DNA from: Bacteroidota bacterium
Lineage (GTDB): Bacteria; Bacteroidota; Bacteroidia; Chitinophagales; Chitinophagaceae
DNA: 64,000 nt
NCBI GenBank assembly: GCA_016868855.1
Contig: VGFP01000002.1
Coordinates: forward strand, 287,210 to 351,209
Direction: 5' to 3'
Positions 29,252 to 39,223 of this stretch are shown piece after piece; the first letter of the stretch is position 1, and every line of letters starts with the position of its first letter. The notes under the pieces are model-generated. The model did no database searches. It was not told the origin of the DNA and saw nothing but the letters and a program-made list of their open reading frames with translations. Both the position numbers and the translations under genes were made by a program.

Positions 29252-31459
29252 ATGGAAACAACTGTAGATACCGCCAAGCAACTCGGACTCCTTCCCGATG
29301 AATTTGAAAGCATCAAACGCATCCTCCACCGAACTCCAAACTTCAATGAACTGGCTGCCTATTCAGTCATGTGGAGTGAGCATTGCAGTTATAAAAATTC
29401 CATCAAATGGTTGAAAACACTTCCCCGTGATGGTAGCAAATTATTGGTGAAGGCAGGGGAAGAAAACGCTGGACTCGCTGATATAGGAGATGGATATGGA
29501 GTCGTTTTCAAAATAGAATCACACAATCATCCATCCGCCATTGAGCCTTTCCAGGGTGCTGCAACAGGTGTCGGGGGCATTCACCGTGATATTTTCACAA
29601 TGGGTGCGCGTCCCATTGCCGCTCTCAATTCATTGAGATTTGGAAACATTGCTGATCCCAAAACAAGGCATTTGTTGAAAGGAGTTGTTGAAGGCATTGG
29701 TCATTATGGAAACTGTTTCGGTGTTCCAACGGTTGGTGGTGAAGTGTATTTTGAAAACTGTTACCATACCAATCCCCTTGTCAATGCAATGAGTGTGGGT
29801 ATTGTGAAAGTGGGACAAACAGTCAGTGCCACTGCGGAGGGAGAAGGAAATCCTGTTTTCATTGTAGGATCTGCTACAGGCAAAGACGGCATTGGTGGTG
29901 CATCTTTTGCATCTGCTGATATTACTGCAGACAGTGCACAAGACCTTCCTGCTGTTCAAGTGGGTGATCCATTCCAAGAAAAGAAATTGCTGGAAGCTTG
30001 TTTGGAGTTGATTCCGAAAGGTGCATTGGTGGGTATGCAGGACATGGGTGCTGCTGGTATTATTTGTTCAACTGCTGAAACAAGTGCGAAAGGTGGCGTT
30101 GGCATGGTGATACACCTTGATAAGGTACCGATGCGTCAGCAAAACATGAAAGCATGGGAGCTGCTGCTGAGTGAAAGCCAGGAACGCATGTTGATGATAG
30201 TAAAAAAAGGAAGAGAGAAAAAAGTCCTGGAGGTATTTGAGAAGTGGGACCTGCCTTGTTCTGAAATCGGACATGTAACAAAGGATGGCTTGCTCAAATT
30301 TTATATGAATGGAACATTGGAGGCTGAGTTGCCGGCAGAAAGTTTGGTACTTGGAGGAGGTGCACCAGTTTACGAAAGGGCATTTGAAACACCTGCTTAT
30401 TTTGAAAAAATCAATTCTTTTGATGCATCCACTGTTTCGGTTCCCAAGGACCTTAAAAAAATTGCAGAGCAACTGATTGAAATCCCCAACATCGTCAATA
30501 AAAAGTGGATATACAATCAATACGACAGCATGGTGGGGACAGGTAATACCTCAACCAATCAACCAAGCGATGCGGCAGTGGTATTGGTAAAAGAAACAGG
30601 CAAGGCATTGGCTGTTACAACCGATTGCAACAGCAGATACGTGCAGGCAGATCCTTACAAAGGAGCAATGATCGCTGTGAGTGAGGCGGCCAGAAATATT
30701 GTATGCAGTGGCGGAACACCACTTGGGGTAACGAACTGTCTGAACTTTGGAAATCCCTATGATCCTCAAGTATACTATCAATTTGTAAATGCCATCAAGG
30801 GCATGGGGGATGCATGTAAAAAGTTTGATACTCCTGTCACTGGGGGAAATGTAAGTTTCTATAACCAGAATCCTGATGGAGCAGTTTATCCAACTCCGAC
30901 GATAGGGATGGTTGGTTTACTAGATAGCTTGAATGATAAAATGACACTGGGTTTCAAAAAAGAAGGAGATCTGATTTATTTGATCGGGAAATCAACCAAC
31001 GATATCAACTCTTCTGAGTATCTACATAAAATTCTCAATATCGAATTTTCTCCAGCACCTTATTTTGAATTGGATGAAGAGTTTCAAATGCAAGAGGCGG
31101 TGCTAAAACTGATCAAATCAACATTGATCCAATCTGCTCACGATATCAGCGAAGGCGGTTTGTTTATTACATTGTTGGAGTCTGGATTTGTGAATGACCT
31201 TGGATTTGAAGTTCATCAATCCAAGCGAGAAATCAGAAACGATGCATTTTGGTTCGGTGAATCTCAAAGCAGGGTGGTCATATCGGTAGATCAGGATCAA
31301 AAAGAAAAATTCGAAACGACCATGAAGGCTACTAAAGTACCTTTTGAACAACTTGGAAAAGTTAATGGAAAAGAAGTGAGCATCAATGGTGAAAACTGGG
31401 GTTTACTGTCAGGGTGGAGAAAGACCTACGATGAAAAAATTTCATCTTTGATGAATTAA
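29252..31459 (+). CDS. purL: Phosphoribosylformylglycinamidine synthase subunit PurL
   Basis: YSVMWSEHCSYKNS, FKIESHNHPSAIEPFQGAATGVGGI, DMGAAGI, VTGGNVSFYNQ. Confidence 0.97.
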   Translation: METTVDTAKQLGLLPDEFESIKRILHRTPNFNELAAYSVMWSEHCSYKNSIKWLKTLPRDGSKLLVKAGEENAGLADIGDGYGVVFKIESHNHPSAIEPFQGAATGVGGIHRDIFTMGARPIAALNSLRFGNIADPKTRHLLKGVVEGIGHYGNCFGVPTVGGEVYFENCYHTNPLVNAMSVGIVKVGQTVSATAEGEGNPVFIVGSATGKDGIGGASFASADITADSAQDLPAVQVGDPFQEKKLLEACLELIPKGALVGMQDMGAAGIICSTAETSAKGGVGMVIHLDKVPMRQQNMKAWELLLSESQERMLMIVKKGREKKVLEVFEKWDLPCSEIGHVTKDGLLKFYMNGTLEAELPAESLVLGGGAPVYERAFETPAYFEKINSFDASTVSVPKDLKKIAEQLIEIPNIVNKKWIYNQYDSMVGTGNTSTNQPSDAAVVLVKETGKALAVTTDCNSRYVQADPYKGAMIAVSEAARNIVCSGGTPLGVTNCLNFGNPYDPQVYYQFVNAIKGMGDACKKFDTPVTGGNVSFYNQNPDGAVYPTPTIGMVGLLDSLNDKMTLGFKKEGDLIYLIGKSTNDINSSEYLHKILNIEFSPAPYFELDEEFQMQEAVLKLIKSTLIQSAHDISEGGLFITLLESGFVNDLGFEVHQSKREIRNDAFWFGESQSRVVISVDQDQKEKFETTMKATKVPFEQLGKVNGKEVSINGENWGLLSGWRKTYDEKISSLMN

Positions 31460-31578
31460 ACACAGGGTTTTTCGACTTATCCACATCATATATCTATTTT
31501 TTTCAAAGCCTTAAAATAATGGTAACTTCGTATGACCTCCGAAAGTTCCCCACTATCCCTTTCTGACGGTCTTATTAT

Positions 31579-33219
31579 ATGACCAAGTATATATTTGTTA
31601 CCGGAGGCGTTACATCATCATTGGGTAAAGGAATTGTTGCTGCATCTCTTGCAAAACTTTTGCAGGCCAGAGGCTTTAAAGTCACCATACAAAAATTCGA
31701 TCCATACATCAATGTCGATCCCGGTACCCTCAATCCATATGAACATGGTGAATGTTATGTAACCGAGGATGGAGCTGAGACTGATCTTGATTTGGGACAT
31801 TATGAAAGGTTTCTGAACATATTTACTACACAGGCAAACAACGTAACCACAGGCAGGATTTACCAATCCGTCATCAACAAAGAAAGGGAAGGTGCTTACC
31901 TTGGAAAAACTGTTCAGGTCATCCCCCATATCACCGATGAAATCAAGCGGAGAATGCAGTTGCTCTCTGAATCCGGTTATGATATCATCATCACCGAAAT
32001 TGGAGGTACGGTAGGCGACATAGAAAGTTTACCCTTTATAGAGGCGGTCCGTCAATTGCAATGGGAATTGCCAGAAGGTGATTGCCTTGTTGTGCACCTG
32101 ACCCTTGTCCCATATTTAAAAGCAGCAAAAGAGCTCAAGACTAAGCCAACGCAACACAGTGTAAAGATGATGAGTGAGAACGGAGTGCATCCAGACATCA
32201 TTGTATGCAGAACCGAGCAGCCTCTTTCCAATGAATTGAAATCCAAAATTGCACTCTTCTGCAACGTCAAAACAGATTCAGTAATTGAAGCTGCAGATGC
32301 TAGCAGTATTTACGAAGTACCATTGTTGATACAGGAACAACATCTCGATGAAATCTGTTTGAAAAAACTCAATATCACCTGGTTTCCTGAACCTGATCTC
32401 AATGCGTGGAAAGGATTTTTAACCAAATTGAAAAATCCAAAATCAACTGTAACAATCGGGCTCATTGGTAAATACATCGAGCTACAAGATGCGTACAAAT
32501 CAATACTTGAAGCCTTCATTCATGCAGGTGCCATGAATCAGGTCAAGGTATTGGTGCAGGATATTCACAGTGAATCCATCAACAAAGAAAACCTTGTTTC
32601 AAAATTGGAAGGACTGCATGGCTTGCTTGTGGCACCTGGATTCGGACACAGGGGAATTGATGGAAAAATTTTAGCCGTGCAATATGCACGTGAAAAACAA
32701 TTGCCGTTTTTTGGAATTTGTTTGGGCATGCAAATGTCGGTCATAGAGTTTGCGAGAAATGTTGCTGGTATTACAAATGCGCATTCCACAGAAATGAATG
32801 CGAATACCTCTGATCCGGTGATTGATTTGATGGAAGAACAAAAATCCATCACCAACAAAGGGGGAACCATGCGATTGGGTTCATACCCTTGCAAATTGTC
32901 AAAGGATAGTTTGGCATACAAAATATATGGGTCGGAGATGATAACCGAGCGTCACCGTCATCGCTGGGAATTCAACAATAAATACCTGGATCAATTGAAG
33001 GCAGCCGGACTGAAACCGAGCGGCATCAATCCGGAAACAAACCTGGTTGAGATCGTAGAAATACCCTCGCATCCATTTTTCATAGGCGTTCAATATCATC
33101 CGGAATTGAAAAGTACTGTTGAAAATCCACATCCCATTTTTGTACATTTCATCAAGGCTGCCAAAGAGTTTGCTCAGCAAAAGGGCAAGAAAGGAAAGCT
33201 GGAGGGTCAGCTGAACTGA
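31579..33219 (+). CDS. pyrG: CTP synthase
   Basis: KYIFVTGGVTSSLGKGI, ITEIGGTVGDIESLPF, GICLGMQ, glutaminase triad HPE. Confidence 0.98.
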   Translation: MTKYIFVTGGVTSSLGKGIVAASLAKLLQARGFKVTIQKFDPYINVDPGTLNPYEHGECYVTEDGAETDLDLGHYERFLNIFTTQANNVTTGRIYQSVINKEREGAYLGKTVQVIPHITDEIKRRMQLLSESGYDIIITEIGGTVGDIESLPFIEAVRQLQWELPEGDCLVVHLTLVPYLKAAKELKTKPTQHSVKMMSENGVHPDIIVCRTEQPLSNELKSKIALFCNVKTDSVIEAADASSIYEVPLLIQEQHLDEICLKKLNITWFPEPDLNAWKGFLTKLKNPKSTVTIGLIGKYIELQDAYKSILEAFIHAGAMNQVKVLVQDIHSESINKENLVSKLEGLHGLLVAPGFGHRGIDGKILAVQYAREKQLPFFGICLGMQMSVIEFARNVAGITNAHSTEMNANTSDPVIDLMEEQKSITNKGGTMRLGSYPCKLSKDSLAYKIYGSEMITERHRHRWEFNNKYLDQLKAAGLKPSGINPETNLVEIVEIPSHPFFIGVQYHPELKSTVENPHPIFVHFIKAAKEFAQQKGKKGKLEGQLN

Positions 33220-33246
33220 TCATCCTTTCAACCAACATAAAACCTT

Positions 33247-33254
33247 AGCTTTGC
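33247..33254 (+). promoter_or_regulatory. Putative -7 element of yidC promoter
   Basis: TAGCTTTG 19 nt upstream of the yidC ATG. Confidence 0.45.
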
Positions 33255-33272
33255 CCTTCAATTTTAACAGAG

Positions 33273-35117
33273 ATGAAATTTGATAAGAATTCTGTCATAG
33301 GCATCACTTTGCTGGCTTTCCTCTTCATTGGTTACTTCTATTTTACCCGCCAGGGTCAGATAGAATTGGAAGCCAAGCAAAAGCGCGTGGCAGATTCACT
33401 TGCAGCCCTGCAACCTCCTACAGATAAAATTCCGGTTACCATTGATACGATCGGATCTCAGGCTGCTCCAGAGCAAGCAGCTGCAGTGGGTTCTATGATT
33501 CAAAAGGGAAATGCTGTTGAATCCAACCATACATTGGAAAATGAGCTAGTGAAAATTACATTTACCAACAAAGGTGGAAGACCCAGTTCGGTGGAATTGA
33601 AAAAGTACAAATCAGCCGACAGCAATGCAGTTAAACTGATTGCATCTTCGTTCAATAAAATATCTTATCTCATCAATACCGCAAGCAATGAAAGGGCATC
33701 GACGGATGATTTGTATTTTGAAGCGGGCGAAGCAACAAAGCAAGCAGATGGTTCATCATCTCTTTCATTTTCCCTGCGTGATTCAAGCGGAAAGTCAATC
33801 GTTCATCAATACACGCTCAAATCAAATGCCTACTCCCTTCTATGGGATCTGCAGGTAAAGGGAGCAGAGAAATTATTTACGCAAAACAAAGTCAATTTGG
33901 TCTGGCAGGTGCAGGCGGATCAACAGGAGTTGGATATTCAAACAGAGAAAAGAGAAACGCAACTCGGACTCTATGACCAAAACGGGTATGATTATTTTAC
34001 CATGAGCGACGGACTCAATAAAAGTTGGGACGCTGGATTAAAATGGTTGTCCATCAAGCAAAAATTTTTCAACACAACTTTGATTGCAGATCAAGGATTC
34101 AGTCATGTTGACATCAATTGTAAGATGCCCAACGATTCTTTGAAGATAGTTTCACAGTCCGTTGCCAACATGCAAGTCAACCTTCCTGCAATCTCTAACA
34201 CCAATTTGTCCTTTACCTATTTCATGGGACCAAATGACTACCAGATCCTCAAGGCACAAAACATTGAACTTGAGAACATCGTCAACCTCGGACAGGGAGT
34301 GTATGCATTTGTGAAATACATCAACAGGTGGATTGTGATGCCCGTATTTGATTTTATTCAGAAGTATGCTTTGAATTATGGACTGGCCATTGCATTGCTC
34401 ACGATCTTTATTCGCTTGCTGACCTATCCGTTGATCTATTCATCGTATGTAAGCGGCGCAAAGATGAAAGCATTGCGTCCGGAGTTGGACGCCATCAAAG
34501 CAAAATATGAAGGTGATCAACAGGCATTCAGCATGGAGCAGATGAAGCTTTACCGCTCTGCCGGAGTGAATCCATTGGGGGGCTGTATTCCCGGATTGAT
34601 GCAGATCCCTATCTTCTTTGCATTGTATGCATACTTCAATGCAAACATTGATCTGCGGGGCGTTTCATTCTGGTGGTCCAACGACCTGTCTTCTTTTGAT
34701 GCTATTTTCAAATGGGGATTCAGCATACCTGGCTTGGGAAGCCATCTTTCTTTGTTTACCATACTTGCAGTGGTTACCAACCTGTTGATTGCATTGTACA
34801 GCATGAACTCAACGCCAGATCCTGGAAACCCAGCATTGAAATACATGCCCTACATCTTCCCTGTGATGTTGTTGGGTATTTTCAACGGACTCCCTTCTGC
34901 CTTGACTTGGTATTATACAGTTTCCAATATCATTACATTGGTCATGCAATTTGCTATACAGAATTACATCATCGATCATGGTAAAATTCTGGCTGAGATT
35001 GAAGCCAACAAGAAGAAGCCCAAAGAGAAATCCAAATGGCAGGAAAGATTTGAGCAGATACAGGAAACACAAAAGAAGGTGAATGCCATGAAAGAAAAAA
35101 CTTCAAAGAAAAAATAA
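33273..35117 (+). CDS. yidC: Membrane protein insertase YidC
   Basis: N-terminal TM, periplasmic domain, C-terminal insertase core YGLAIALLTIFIRLLTYPLIYSSYVSGAKM, GGCIPGLMQIPIFFALY. Confidence 0.97.
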   Translation: MKFDKNSVIGITLLAFLFIGYFYFTRQGQIELEAKQKRVADSLAALQPPTDKIPVTIDTIGSQAAPEQAAAVGSMIQKGNAVESNHTLENELVKITFTNKGGRPSSVELKKYKSADSNAVKLIASSFNKISYLINTASNERASTDDLYFEAGEATKQADGSSSLSFSLRDSSGKSIVHQYTLKSNAYSLLWDLQVKGAEKLFTQNKVNLVWQVQADQQELDIQTEKRETQLGLYDQNGYDYFTMSDGLNKSWDAGLKWLSIKQKFFNTTLIADQGFSHVDINCKMPNDSLKIVSQSVANMQVNLPAISNTNLSFTYFMGPNDYQILKAQNIELENIVNLGQGVYAFVKYINRWIVMPVFDFIQKYALNYGLAIALLTIFIRLLTYPLIYSSYVSGAKMKALRPELDAIKAKYEGDQQAFSMEQMKLYRSAGVNPLGGCIPGLMQIPIFFALYAYFNANIDLRGVSFWWSNDLSSFDAIFKWGFSIPGLGSHLSLFTILAVVTNLLIALYSMNSTPDPGNPALKYMPYIFPVMLLGIFNGLPSALTWYYTVSNIITLVMQFAIQNYIIDHGKILAEIEANKKKPKEKSKWQERFEQIQETQKKVNAMKEKTSKKK

Positions 35118-35749
35118 TGCGCATCCTGCTGTTGCCACTCGCATGGTTGATTTCAAGCTTTGGCTACGGACAAAAATTTTTTTCCGAGGGTACCATCACT
35201 TATGCTGTTCAGACAACAGTGGATGGTAAATCAATTGCAGATGGCGTCTTCTCGGTTCAACAGATCAAAGGTTCATTCACGCGCGTTGAACTGAAGAGTC
35301 CACTTGGCAAAAACATCACCCTGTTCAACGCGCGTGATGAGGAGGGGGCTATGCTGCAGGAATTCGGATCCCAGAAAATAATGATTCCAATTACAAGAGA
35401 AAATCTTGAAGAACGCAATGCCAAATACCAAAACATTGTATTTACCACGGACACCTCATCCAAGAAAATACTTGATTACACCTGTAGCAATGCAAGCACG
35501 GTATTGGCTGATGGTACAGTCATTGAAGTTTTTTATGCAAAAGAATTGGTGACAGACAATGTGGGAATTGGATTTCAATTTGGAAAACTACCCGGACTCG
35601 CATTGGAGTTTACATCCATTTCAGGCAACAGTGCTGTGAAGTACTCAGCTACTTCCATTAGTTTTGAACCGGTGCCTGTTCAAAATTTTGATTTACCATC
35701 ATCCGGATACAGGGTGATGAGTTTTGAAGAAAGCAAGAAAAAGAAATAA
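35117..35749 (+). CDS. GLPGLI-family-like secreted protein
   Basis: Signal peptide; FSEGTITYAVQTT..., FGKLPGLALEF motif near C-terminus; overlaps yidC stop. Confidence 0.65.
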   Translation: MRILLLPLAWLISSFGYGQKFFSEGTITYAVQTTVDGKSIADGVFSVQQIKGSFTRVELKSPLGKNITLFNARDEEGAMLQEFGSQKIMIPITRENLEERNAKYQNIVFTTDTSSKKILDYTCSNASTVLADGTVIEVFYAKELVTDNVGIGFQFGKLPGLALEFTSISGNSAVKYSATSISFEPVPVQNFDLPSSGYRVMSFEESKKKK

Positions 35750-35751
35750 AA

Positions 35752-36096
35752 TTACTGTTGGGGTTTGGTGGGAGTTTTGAATTTGTTCAAAACAACTCTG
35801 TTCTTGTAAGGAATGATGTAGGTAACATTTCCTTTTTGATAGGTGATTACATTGTTGAACATCACCATATTTCCATGTCTTTTATAACCAAAGGCTTTGT
35901 TGTCTCTGTAAGAAAAACCATTCCTCAAAGAGAGAGAAAGATGTTTCTTCATGTTAGAGAAACTGGACTTGGATGATTTTGATTTCATCACAATGCCGTC
36001 AATGGCATATACCGTTGCGGAAATGGTGAAAACCATGACCATTGCACTGGCTATGCGCAGGATTTTGTTGAACAATATGTTGTAAGGTTGCAACAT
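35752..36096 (-). CDS. Hypothetical small protein with N-terminal membrane/signal segment
   Basis: 114 aa ORF filling the space between flanking genes; signal-like N-terminus ILRIASAMVMVFTISATVYA, basic C-terminus. Confidence 0.6.
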   Translation of the reverse strand: MLQPYNILFNKILRIASAMVMVFTISATVYAIDGIVMKSKSSKSSFSNMKKHLSLSLRNGFSYRDNKAFGYKRHGNMVMFNNVITYQKGNVTYIIPYKNRVVLNKFKTPTKPQQ

Positions 36097-36234
36097 GTTA
36101 ACAAAATTAACATATTTAATTCATTTTGGTTCGGTTATTCCGTATGATTTACGAAATGGTAATGTTGATAAAAAGTTATCCACCTAACTGATTCAGAATC
36201 AAATCATTTACAGTAAATTAGGTAAAATATCTTC

Positions 36235-37656
36235 ATGAGCATGGGTCCGCATTTACCCGAACAGGACGACATCAAGGAGCTGCTCCAGCTTTATGAAAAA
36301 ATAAAGACGGGGAAGGGAGGTGGATTCCTCAGTGAGGAGTCATTTGAACGCATCATAGACTATTTCGACGACCAAGATGCACTACCCAAAGCCATGGAGG
36401 CAGCCGATCATGGCATTGCACAATTTCCATTTTCATCTTCCTTGCTGATAAAAAAAGCGGACTTGCTGATTGCAACCAGGCATTATAAAAAAGCCTTATC
36501 TATTTTAGACAAAGCTGAAATCCTAGACAGCAATGACATAGACATTTGTATTTTAAGAACCGATGCATATCTGGCCCTGGATATGCAGGAACATGCAGTG
36601 GAGATCCTGGAAGATGCCATTCAACGATTTGAAGGGGAAGACAGAATTGACCTGCTTTTTGAATTGGCAGATGTATATGATGATTACGAAGTATTTGAAA
36701 AAATATTTGATTGTCTCAAACTCATTTTGGAATACGAGCCCAACAATGAAGAGGCACTGTACAAAATATGTTTCTGGACTGATTTCACAGGAAGAAATGA
36801 GGAGAGCATCAAACTCCATAAAAAAATCATAGAAGAACATCCTTACAATGATCTTGCCTGGTTCAATCTGGCTGCTGCTTACCAGGGTTTAAGGTTGTAT
36901 GAAAAAGCAATTGATGCTTATCAATATGCAATCGTCATCAATGAAAAATTTGATTATGCATACCGCAACATGGCAGATGCACTGATGCGGCTACATCGTT
37001 ACAAAGAGGCGATTGAAAGTTTGGAAAAAGTGATTGAGCTATCTCGTCCAGAGGATCTGATCTACCAGGCGATCGGACACTGCTACGACAAGGTGAAGAA
37101 TTATGCACAGGCACGATTCTATTTCCGCAAGGCCTCACACTTGAATCCAGATGAACCCAAACTTTACGAAAAAATTGCACATACTTATATCAAAGAATCC
37201 AAGTTTCAGCAGGCCATCAAGTATCTGGAGATGGCACTCAAAATCAAACGACTGGATCCTGATTTCAACTTTATGATGGGGGAATGCCACCTTAAAACGG
37301 GTAATTTCAAGGAAGCCGTCCACTATTTTCTAACCGTCGTTCAATACAAACCCAGAAACATCAAGGGATGGGAAGCATTGATCAGAACACTTTTTGATAA
37401 CAGGCAATTCAGCGAAGCCGACAAACAAATTCAACTGGCGCGCAACAAAGCAGGAGAAAAATCCATTTTTGATTTTTATGAATGTGCAGTCATGTTGGCA
37501 CTTGGAAATGTCAAAGAAGGCATTGTAATGTTGGAATCATCCCTCGAAAACCACCCCAAGCAGCTCAAGCAATTTTTGAAACTTTTTCCCTCTGCAGTGC
37601 AGTACCCACAAGTGGTTGAGTTGATCCTGAAACACAAGCGGAGAAGACGCCTATAA
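36235..37656 (+). CDS. Tetratricopeptide repeat protein
   Basis: Multiple TPR units, e.g. DLAWFNLAAAYQGLRLYEKAIDAYQYAIVINEKF, DYAYRNMADALMRLHRYKEAIESLEKVIEL. Confidence 0.95.
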   Translation: MSMGPHLPEQDDIKELLQLYEKIKTGKGGGFLSEESFERIIDYFDDQDALPKAMEAADHGIAQFPFSSSLLIKKADLLIATRHYKKALSILDKAEILDSNDIDICILRTDAYLALDMQEHAVEILEDAIQRFEGEDRIDLLFELADVYDDYEVFEKIFDCLKLILEYEPNNEEALYKICFWTDFTGRNEESIKLHKKIIEEHPYNDLAWFNLAAAYQGLRLYEKAIDAYQYAIVINEKFDYAYRNMADALMRLHRYKEAIESLEKVIELSRPEDLIYQAIGHCYDKVKNYAQARFYFRKASHLNPDEPKLYEKIAHTYIKESKFQQAIKYLEMALKIKRLDPDFNFMMGECHLKTGNFKEAVHYFLTVVQYKPRNIKGWEALIRTLFDNRQFSEADKQIQLARNKAGEKSIFDFYECAVMLALGNVKEGIVMLESSLENHPKQLKQFLKLFPSAVQYPQVVELILKHKRRRRL

Positions 37657-37694
37657 TCCTACCATTTTAGTATGGCAATTCGTGCGAGGTTTTG

Positions 37695-37702
37695 TAACTT
37701 TG
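37695..37702 (+). promoter_or_regulatory. -7 element of the phosphosulfolactate synthase promoter
   Basis: TAACTTTG, lying inside the over-extended ORF start and supporting ATG 37721 as the start. Confidence 0.5.
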
Positions 37703-37720
37703 CAGCAGATTATCACGCAC

Positions 37721-38482
37721 ATGAATTTCAATCTCACACAAATGCCTGATAGGCTTTCAAAGCCAAGGAAAGAGGGCATCACCATGGTTATGGACAAGGG
37801 ACTTTCTCTCGAGGAAGCCAAACAATTCATTGAGAATGCTGTACCACATGTAGATATCGTAAAACTTGGTTTTGGTACTGCATATGTAACTCCAAAACTC
37901 AGGGAAAAGATCGACCTCTACCAGTCAAACGGCATCCCCGTTTATTTTGGCGGCACCTTGATGGAAGCATTCCTGATCCGCAATCAGTTCAATGAATATA
38001 TTTCTTTGTGCAAGGATTACGGAATTCAATACATGGAAGTAAGTGATGGCTCCATCACCATTCCCCATGCTGAAAAATGCGGATACATCGAAAAGTTGAG
38101 TACCATCGGAACTGTATTGAGTGAAGTAGGAAGCAAAGATGCTGCACATATCATACCGCCTTATAAGTGGATCGAATTGATGAGTGCGGAATTGAGCGCG
38201 GGTGCCTCATGGGTAATTGCTGAAGCTCGCGAGGCAGGCAATGTGGGAATTTACAGAGGAAGCGGGGAGGTGCGCGAGGGACTCGTACAGGAAATATTGA
38301 CCAAGATTCCGGGAGAAAAAATATTGTGGGAAGCTCCCCAAAAAGCGCAGCAATTGTACTTTATTGAATTGCTAGGTACTAATGTAAATCTCGGCAACAT
38401 TGCTCCAAGTGAAATTATTGCGCTGGAAGCAATGCGCGTGGGTCTCCGTGGAGATACCTTTCATTTATTTTTGAATAAGTAG
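37721..38482 (+). CDS. Phosphosulfolactate synthase (ComA family)
   Basis: MNFNLTQMPDRLSKPRKEGITMVMDKGLSLEEAKQFIENAVPHVDIVKLGFGTAYV, GGTLMEAFLIRNQF, EVSDGSITIPHAEKCGYIEKLS, VIAEAREAGNVGIYRGSGEVREGLV are ComA-family motifs. Confidence 0.9.
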   Translation: MNFNLTQMPDRLSKPRKEGITMVMDKGLSLEEAKQFIENAVPHVDIVKLGFGTAYVTPKLREKIDLYQSNGIPVYFGGTLMEAFLIRNQFNEYISLCKDYGIQYMEVSDGSITIPHAEKCGYIEKLSTIGTVLSEVGSKDAAHIIPPYKWIELMSAELSAGASWVIAEAREAGNVGIYRGSGEVREGLVQEILTKIPGEKILWEAPQKAQQLYFIELLGTNVNLGNIAPSEIIALEAMRVGLRGDTFHLFLNK

Positions 38483-38488
38483 AAGTTG

Positions 38489-39223
38489 ATGAAGACCTAC
38501 GGCTTGATAGGGTTTCCATTGACGCATTCTTTTTCAAAAAAATATTTCACTGACAAATTTCAACGAGAAGAACGCACTGATTGTATCTATAAGAATTTTC
38601 CATTGGAAAAAATTGATGAAGTTGAACAGCTGTTTGCATCCAATCCAGATTTGGCGGGATTGAATATTACCATTCCTTACAAAGAAGTTATTTTACCTTA
38701 TCTGGATGAATGCATGGAAGTGGTAAAAGAAACAGGTGCATGCAATTGCATCAGGATTATAAATGGAAAGAAAATCGGTTATAATACGGATGTAATTGGA
38801 TTTGGAACTTCATTGGATACACAATTGAAAAGTTCACATCAAAAAGCACTGGTATTAGGAACAGGCGGTGCAGCCAAGGCAGTTTGTTATGCTTTGAAGT
38901 TGCGCAATATTTCTTATCTGCAGATCAGCCGAAATCCGGAAAACAGCAATGAAATAGCATACAGTGAAATTGACAAAGAACTATTGCAATCACATACGCT
39001 CATCATCAATACAACTCCATTGGGAATGTATCCGAATACAGATGCTTGTCCAGCAATTCCTTACGAACATCTCACTGAGAATCATTACCTGTTTGATCTG
39101 GTATACAATCCAGCACTCACCTTGTTTCTACAGAAGGGAATGGCAGCTGGTGCAGTCGTAAAAAATGGAACCGATATGCTAGCAATTCAGGCAGAAGCTT
39201 CCTGGGAAATTTGGAATTCATGA
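38489..39223 (+). CDS. aroE: Shikimate dehydrogenase
   Basis: YGLIGFPLTHSFSKKYFTDKF, GLNITIPYKEVILPYLDE, VLGTGGAAKAVCYAL; ATG at 38489. Confidence 0.93.
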   Translation: MKTYGLIGFPLTHSFSKKYFTDKFQREERTDCIYKNFPLEKIDEVEQLFASNPDLAGLNITIPYKEVILPYLDECMEVVKETGACNCIRIINGKKIGYNTDVIGFGTSLDTQLKSSHQKALVLGTGGAAKAVCYALKLRNISYLQISRNPENSNEIAYSEIDKELLQSHTLIINTTPLGMYPNTDACPAIPYEHLTENHYLFDLVYNPALTLFLQKGMAAGAVVKNGTDMLAIQAEASWEIWNS

